DNA of 27,704 bases, taken from an uncultured Coriobacteriaceae bacterium. GTDB taxonomy: Bacteria > Actinomycetota > Coriobacteriia > Coriobacteriales > Atopobiaceae. A model generated the notes under the pieces. That model had not been told where the DNA came from. It saw only the letters and a list, made by a program, of their open reading frames with translations, and searched no databases. Within the stretch, counting starts at the first letter, position 1, and each line of letters opens with the position of its first letter. The stretch spans positions 1-27,704 of the forward strand of contig CACXFF010000236.1 of the NCBI GenBank assembly GCA_902766805.1, given 5' to 3'. This document shows, in pieces, positions 23,108 to 27,704 of the stretch. A program made the position numbers and the translations under genes.

Positions 23108-23153
23108 CACGCTTACAGCACAAGCATCCAAGGCCAAGCGGACGCCTTCCCAG

Positions 23154-24116
23154 CTACGCCACACCCCACGCACCGGACTTCTGCTGCAGCCCTGCCGCCC
23201 AGGCGACGACGTCCATCTCGCGCTTGCCGTCGGGCTTGACGCGCAGGGGCTCCAGCACGCCATCGGCGCAGCCGAGCAGCACGCGCCCCTTCAAGCGCAG
23301 GTAGGTGCCCGGCTCGGGGGCCTGCGCCAAGCTGTCGGCGGGCGCCACGCGGGCCACGAGCACGCGCAGTCCCCGACCGCCGACGCTGCAGCGCGCAGGC
23401 GCGGCATCGGCAGAGGCCTGTACGCGGCGGGCGTTGGCCAAGGCGCCGTCCTGCGGGTCGAGCGCCATCTCGGCCTTCGTCAGCTTGGCGGCGTAGGTCA
23501 CGAGCGCCTCGTCCTGCGGCGTCCAGGCCACCGTGCCGTCCGCGATCTGCCCGAGGGCAGCCACGAGCTCGTCGGCGCCCAGGCGCGCAAGCGCGTCCAT
23601 GAGCTCGGCGCAGGGGGTGTCGGCCACGGGCAGGCTCGCCTGGCGGCAGTAGGCGCCGGCGTCCAGGTCGTGCACGACCTCCATGATGGAGACGCCCGCG
23701 CGCTCGTCGCCTTCCAAGATCGCACGCTGGATGGGTGCCGCCCCGCGCCAGCGCGGCAGGCTGGAGGCGTGCACGTTGATGCAGCCGAGCTCGGGAAGCT
23801 CGAGCAGGCGGTCGGGCAGGATGGCTCCGTAGGCCGCCACCACGACGATGTCGGGCTGTGCGGCACGCAGCGCGTCCATCATCGCGTCGTCCACGCGGGA
23901 GCCCTCGTAGCAGGGCAGCTCGAGGCTCTCGGCACACGCCTTCACGTCACTGGGCACGAGCGCCTTGCCCCTGCCGCGCACGGCATCGGGGCGCGTGACG
24001 ACGAGCGTGACGTCTGCCACGCGCGCGCAGGCCTCCAGGCTGGGCACGGCGAAGGCCGGGGTGCCCATGAAGACGAGGCGCAGCGGACGCTGGTCGTAGC
24101 TGATCTTTTCGTTCAT
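23154..24116 (-). CDS. fmt: Methionyl-tRNA formyltransferase
   Basis: It formylates initiator Met-tRNA with 10-formyltetrahydrofolate. The protein has 320 residues. The catalytic residues align as Asn114, His116 (NVHASSLPRWRG) and Asp152 (LDAG). The N-terminal Rossmann part opens with RLVFMGTPAFAVPSLEA. I start at ATG 24116 because GGAGGT precedes it; ATG 24128 overlaps that ribosome site. It is 44 bases after def, the usual def-fmt pair. Confidence 0.96.
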   Translation of the reverse strand: MNEKISYDQRPLRLVFMGTPAFAVPSLEACARVADVTLVVTRPDAVRGRGKALVPSDVKACAESLELPCYEGSRVDDAMMDALRAAQPDIVVVAAYGAILPDRLLELPELGCINVHASSLPRWRGAAPIQRAILEGDERAGVSIMEVVHDLDAGAYCRQASLPVADTPCAELMDALARLGADELVAALGQIADGTVAWTPQDEALVTYAAKLTKAEMALDPQDGALANARRVQASADAAPARCSVGGRGLRVLVARVAPADSLAQAPEPGTYLRLKGRVLLGCADGVLEPLRVKPDGKREMDVVAWAAGLQQKSGAWGVA

Positions 24117-24160
24117 TCCAACCTCCATGCGACGGGCGTTGCCGCGCGCAAGCGACGGGC

Positions 24161-24718
24161 CTACTCGGGACGGTGCGTGTCACCCGGGCGAGCGCCGGCG
24201 GCCAGCGCCTCGGTCACCTCGCGCAGCGCCTGCATGCGCTCAGCCGCAGGGAGGTGGTCCATCATCGTGATGCCGTGCAGGTGGTCGATCTCGTGCTGCA
24301 GGCAGACGCTCATGAGGTTGGAGCGCGCCTCGTAGCGCATGAGCACGCCATCGAGGTTGAGCGCCTCCACCACCACGTGCGCAGGGCGCGAGATGTGACA
24401 GGTGAGGCCCGGGAACGAGAGGCAGCCCTCGTCGAACTCGTAGAGCTCCTCGCTCGTCTCCACCACGCGCGGGTTGATGAGCACGTAGGGGTTGGGGTCG
24501 CTGTCGGGGCCGTAGTCGCAATCGATGACCACGATCTGGCGCAGCTCGCCGACCTGCGGCGCCGCAAGGCCGCAGCCTTCGGCGGCGTACATGTCGCGCA
24601 GCATGCGCTCGGCCAGGGCGCGGACCTCGTCGTCGATGACCTCGATGGGGGCGCACTCGGTGCGCAGGCGCGGGTCGGGGGTGACGACGATGTCGTCCAG
24701 GGGATTGATGGGTGCCAT
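24161..24718 (-). CDS. def: Peptide deformylase
   Basis: A metalloenzyme that removes the formyl group from nascent proteins. All three metal/active-site motifs are visible in its 185 residues: GCGLAAPQVG (48-57), EGCLS (97-101, with the metal Cys) and HEIDH (142-146). Spacing and length fit type I enzymes. It begins about 35 bases after a perfect TATAAT box, so def-fmt likely has its own promoter downstream of priA. Confidence 0.97.
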   Translation of the reverse strand: MAPINPLDDIVVTPDPRLRTECAPIEVIDDEVRALAERMLRDMYAAEGCGLAAPQVGELRQIVVIDCDYGPDSDPNPYVLINPRVVETSEELYEFDEGCLSFPGLTCHISRPAHVVVEALNLDGVLMRYEARSNLMSVCLQHEIDHLHGITMMDHLPAAERMQALREVTEALAAGARPGDTHRPE

Positions 24719-24760
24719 AACTGTTCCGTCCTCATGACATAGGGGTATTCACGGCCAACC

Positions 24761-24766
24761 ATTATA
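24761..24766 (-). promoter_or_regulatory. Candidate -10 box of def-fmt
   Basis: TATAAT, identical to the consensus, lies on the minus strand 42 bases before the def start in an otherwise GC-rich gap. No good -35 stands 16-18 bases upstream. Confidence 0.5.
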
Positions 24767-24790
24767 CCCGTGCCATCCGCGCCTATGCCT

Positions 24791-24823
24791 GGTGGCGAGC
24801 TTGTGCCAGGCACAAGTTCGCCA
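24791..24823. repeat. 31-bp palindromic repeat, copy 2, after priA
   Basis: The stem pairs 24793-24807 with 24809-24823 almost perfectly. The inverted reading matches 12976-13006 in 26 of 31 bases. It starts two bases after the priA stop, upstream of the def promoter, a position that suits transcription termination, but it lacks a T-run. Confidence 0.7.
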
Positions 24824-24825
24824 AC

Positions 24826-27120
24826 CTACATCATGTCGTAGGCGTCGACGTCGACGGCCACGCTCACGCCCGACAGGCGTCCCAACCCAGCCACTGCGCC
24901 CGCCAGCGTGGGCCCCAAAGCGTAGTCGTGCGGCGCCTTGACCAGCACATGGCGACGATGACGGTCCTTCACCTTGGCACGCACGCAGTCACTCGGCCCC
25001 AGGACCTCCAGCTCCTCGGACGCATCGGACAGGGCCAGCGCGAGCTCGAGCGACGCCCTGCGCACGGCGCCCTCGTCAGCGCCGGTGAAGATCACGTTGC
25101 CCAAGCGCGTGAAGGGTGGGTAGCCCGCCTCGTGACGGTCGGCGAGCTCGGCGTCGAGGAAGGTGGCGCGATCGTGCGTGGCCACCGCGCGGATGGCCGG
25201 GTGCGACGCCCAATAGGTCTGCACTATCACGCGCCCCGGCCTCTCCCCTCGCCCGGCGCGGCCCGCCACCTGCTCCAGCAGGTCGTAGGTGCGCTCGGCC
25301 GCCCGGAAGTCGGGAAGCTTGAGCGAGGTGTCGGCGTTCACCACCCCCACAAGCGTGACCTCAGGAAAGTCCAGGCCCTTGGCGATCATCTGCGTGCCCA
25401 CGAGCACCGCGCAGGGGCTCGCGTCGAACTGCTCCAGGAGCCGCTGGTGCTCGCCTTTGCGCCGCGTGGAGTCCGCGTCCATACGGATCACGTCCACGTC
25501 CGGCCCCAAGAGCAACGCCAGCTCGTCTTCCACCCGCTGCGTGCCGATGCCAACCTGGGCCAGGTACCGGCTGCCGCACGCGGGACAGGCGCTCGCGGGA
25601 TGCGGGTAGGCCAAAACCGACCAGCTGCGGTCGCAGCTGTGGCAGACCAGCAGATGTCCGCGCTCATGGTAGGTGAGCGCCGTCGAGCAGTGCGGACAAG
25701 TGGGCACGCAACCGCAGTCACGGCACATCAGGAACGGGGCGAAGCCGCGGCGGTTGAGCAGGAGCACGGCCTTTCCCTTGCGCTGTGCCACATCCAGCAG
25801 CGCGTCGCGCAGGGCTCGTGAGAACACCGACCGGTTGCCGCTCGCGAACTCGCGGGTAAGGTCGACGACCTCCACCTGCGGCAGCACGGCGCCGCCCGGC
25901 CGCTCGGGCATCTCCACGCGCGTCCAGCTGACGCCGTGCCAGCTCCCCACGCGGACCCTGCCTAGGCTCTCCAGCGAAGGCGTCGCGCTGCCGAGCACGA
26001 GCGCCGCGCCGCGCCTGCGCGCGAGCTCTGCCGCCACCTCGCGCGCGTGGTAGCGCGGGGAGCTGTCCTGCTTGTAGGAACCTTCGTGCTCCTCGTCGAT
26101 GATGATGAGGCCGGGGTCAGGCAGCGGAGCGTAGAGCGCCGAGCGCGCCCCCACGACCACGCGCGCGATGCCTTGGCGCACGAGGTCCCATTGGTCGAAG
26201 CGCTCGCCCGTGGACAGGCGCGAGTGCAGCACGGCCACACGGTCGCCGAAGCGGCTGCGGAAGCGCCCCACCGTCTGGGCTGTGAGCGAGATCTCCGGCA
26301 CGAGCACGATGGCGCCGCGGCCGGCGCGCAGGACCTCCTCGATGGCCGAGAGGTACACCTCGGTCTTGCCCGAGCCCGTAACGCCGTCCACCAGCACCAC
26401 ATCGCCTGCGCCAGCGGCCACGGCCCCACGTATCTCCGACAGCGCCAGGCGCTGGCCGCGCGTAAGCTGCGCGGGACGGGTGGCCTGCGCCGAGGACAGC
26501 GTGGTCGCGGCGTCCGTGCCCCGCACGTGCCGATGGGCAAAGACCGTCACTGCCCCGCGCTTGGCCAGAGCGTTGACCGCCGTGCGGGCGCCGGGCACGA
26601 GCACAGAGAGCTCGGCCAAGCGCAGTGAGCCCGCGCCGAGCGCCTCGAGCACCTGACGCTGGCGCAACGCGTTGCGCGGAGGCTCGTAGGCACGGCCCTG
26701 CTCCGTGAGGGCCGCCCAACGCTCGTCGACGGGCTTGGCCTGCTCGACCACGAGCTCCCAGGCACCGCCCTCCTGTGAGCGCTGCATGCGCGTACCCTGG
26801 CCCGGCGGCAGCAGGAGACGCACGCAGTCCACGAGCGGAGCGGCGTACTCCTGCGCCATCCACAGGGCGAGCTGCGCGGCCGTGCGGTCGAACGCCGCAG
26901 GCGCGAGCACGCCGAGCACGGGCTTGAGCTTGGACTCGTCTACGCCCTGCGGCGGCTCGGTGCAGGCTTCCACCACGTAGGCCACCACGTCGCGCCTGCC
27001 AAAGCTCGCCAGCACCGTGCAGCCCACGCCGACCTGGTCCTCCAGCTCGGGCGGGACGACGTAGCTATAGGGCTTGTCCAGCGCGCGCGTGGGGATGTCC
27101 AGTACCAGGGAGACGTACAA
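24826..27120 (-). CDS. priA: Primosomal protein N' (replication restart helicase PriA)
   Basis: A 764-residue 3'-5' helicase that reloads replication at collapsed forks. It has the N-terminal DNA-binding domain (LVLDIPTRALDKPYSY), Walker A GVTGSGKTE with Lys252, the DEEH box at 342-345, GSATPSLES, and the zinc-binding Cys set CRDCGCVPTCPHC, CHSC, CPACG. Both ATPase motifs are intact, unlike the ATPase-dead PriA of mycobacteria. The start appears to be TTG 27120, with AAGGGGCGGG upstream and nine bases after the metK stop; no ATG or GTG occurs in frame near the conserved N-terminus. Confidence 0.95.
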   Translation of the reverse strand: MYVSLVLDIPTRALDKPYSYVVPPELEDQVGVGCTVLASFGRRDVVAYVVEACTEPPQGVDESKLKPVLGVLAPAAFDRTAAQLALWMAQEYAAPLVDCVRLLLPPGQGTRMQRSQEGGAWELVVEQAKPVDERWAALTEQGRAYEPPRNALRQRQVLEALGAGSLRLAELSVLVPGARTAVNALAKRGAVTVFAHRHVRGTDAATTLSSAQATRPAQLTRGQRLALSEIRGAVAAGAGDVVLVDGVTGSGKTEVYLSAIEEVLRAGRGAIVLVPEISLTAQTVGRFRSRFGDRVAVLHSRLSTGERFDQWDLVRQGIARVVVGARSALYAPLPDPGLIIIDEEHEGSYKQDSSPRYHAREVAAELARRRGAALVLGSATPSLESLGRVRVGSWHGVSWTRVEMPERPGGAVLPQVEVVDLTREFASGNRSVFSRALRDALLDVAQRKGKAVLLLNRRGFAPFLMCRDCGCVPTCPHCSTALTYHERGHLLVCHSCDRSWSVLAYPHPASACPACGSRYLAQVGIGTQRVEDELALLLGPDVDVIRMDADSTRRKGEHQRLLEQFDASPCAVLVGTQMIAKGLDFPEVTLVGVVNADTSLKLPDFRAAERTYDLLEQVAGRAGRGERPGRVIVQTYWASHPAIRAVATHDRATFLDAELADRHEAGYPPFTRLGNVIFTGADEGAVRRASLELALALSDASEELEVLGPSDCVRAKVKDRHRRHVLVKAPHDYALGPTLAGAVAGLGRLSGVSVAVDVDAYDMM

Positions 27121-27129
27121 GCCCGCCCC

Positions 27130-27704
27130 TTAGGCCTGGGCCTTGGCGATGGCCGCGCGCAGCTCGTCCACGCGGTTGGTCGCCTCCCAGGTGAAGTCGG
27201 CGTCGTCGCGGCCAAAGTGCCCGTAGGCAGCCGTCTTGCGGAAGATGGGGCGGCGCAGGTCCAGATCGCGGATGATGGCGCCCGGGCGCAGGTCGAAGAC
27301 CTGCTTCACGGCGTCCTCGATCGCACGGTCGTCATAGGCGCCCGTGCCGTGGGTGTCCACCAGGACCGAGACCGGGCGCGAGACGCCGATGGCATAGGCC
27401 AGCTCCACCTCGCAGGTGCGCGCCAGGCCGGCGGCCACGACGTTCTTGGCCACCCAACGCGCGGCGTAGGCTGCCGAACGGTCCACCTTGGTGCAGTCCT
27501 TGCCAGAGAAAGCGCCGCCGCCATGACGGCCCATGCCGCCGTAGGTGTCCACGATGATCTTGCGGCCCGTGAGGCCGGTGTCGCCCATGGGGCCACCCAC
27601 GACGAAGCGCCCGGTGGGGTTCACGAATATCTCCGCGTTCTTCCATGCGATGCCAGCGTCATTAAGCACCGGGCCAATAACGTGCTCAATCATGTCGTCC
27701 TTGA
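27130..27704 (-). CDS. metK: S-adenosylmethionine synthetase, C-terminal part (cut by window)
   Basis: It makes S-adenosylmethionine from methionine and ATP. Only about 190 C-terminal residues are in the window; the frame continues past the right edge (KDDMIEHVIG), so the Met at 27693 is internal. Clear family blocks are GPMGDTGLTGRKIIVDTYGG, HGGGAFSGKDCTKVDRSAAY and AYGHFGR. It is followed nine bases later by priA, suggesting one transcript. Confidence 0.97.
   Translation of the reverse strand, partial: KDDMIEHVIGPVLNDAGIAWKNAEIFVNPTGRFVVGGPMGDTGLTGRKIIVDTYGGMGRHGGGAFSGKDCTKVDRSAAYAARWVAKNVVAAGLARTCEVELAYAIGVSRPVSVLVDTHGTGAYDDRAIEDAVKQVFDLRPGAIIRDLDLRRPIFRKTAAYGHFGRDDADFTWEATNRVDELRAAIAKAQA

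Noticed and set aside
21984..24335. 783-codon plus-strand frame over rsmB, fmt and def
   Set aside because: It runs antisense across three well-supported genes and the repeat-bearing gap, with no recognisable domain.

Overview
The window reads as chromosome from a high-GC Gram-positive bacterium, most likely the actinobacterial class Coriobacteriia (Olsenella/Atopobiaceae-like). This rests on the very GC-rich coding sequence, an LPXTG cell-wall protein with Cna-B/VaFE domains beside a sortase, a secretin-free Tad pilus locus, and a Bacillus-like order of housekeeping genes (metK-priA-def-fmt-rsmB, and rpmB-asp23-fakA-recG-rsmD-coaD-yceD) encoded by high-GC genes. The taxon is inferred, not proven.

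Left part (nt 1-12960, plus strand): one tightly packed operon. It begins outside the window. In order it holds an LPQTG-anchored surface protein, a class B sortase, a small pilin-like protein, a prepilin peptidase (TadV/CpaA type), two TadE-like pseudopilins, a TadE/G-like protein, CpaB/RcpC, the CpaF/TadA ATPase, TadB, TadC, and an 876-residue exported protein that I do not recognise. Six of the eleven gene junctions overlap or abut. This is the most interesting region, because a type IVc (Tad) pilus machine, a sortase-anchored adhesin and a novel secreted protein appear to be expressed as one unit.

Middle (nt 13017-20114, minus strand): a conserved housekeeping run transcribed right to left: rpmB, then asp23, fakA, recG, rsmD, coaD, a coiled-coil protein and yceD. 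It ends in an intrinsic terminator immediately before the convergent end of the pilus operon. The rpmF gene that commonly follows yceD is absent here.

Right part (nt 20282-27704): thiN (minus), fmdB (plus), and the run metK-priA-def-fmt-rsmB (minus; metK is cut by the window edge). The intergenic spaces hold unusual structure: an 89-bp near-perfect palindrome between fmdB and rsmB, two imperfect tandem units of about 60 bp between fmt and rsmB, and a 31-bp palindrome found both after the pilus operon and after priA. No gene-free stretch exceeds 300 bases; the longest is 260 bases (22894-23153). I saw no tRNA, rRNA, CRISPR array, transposase or phage gene.
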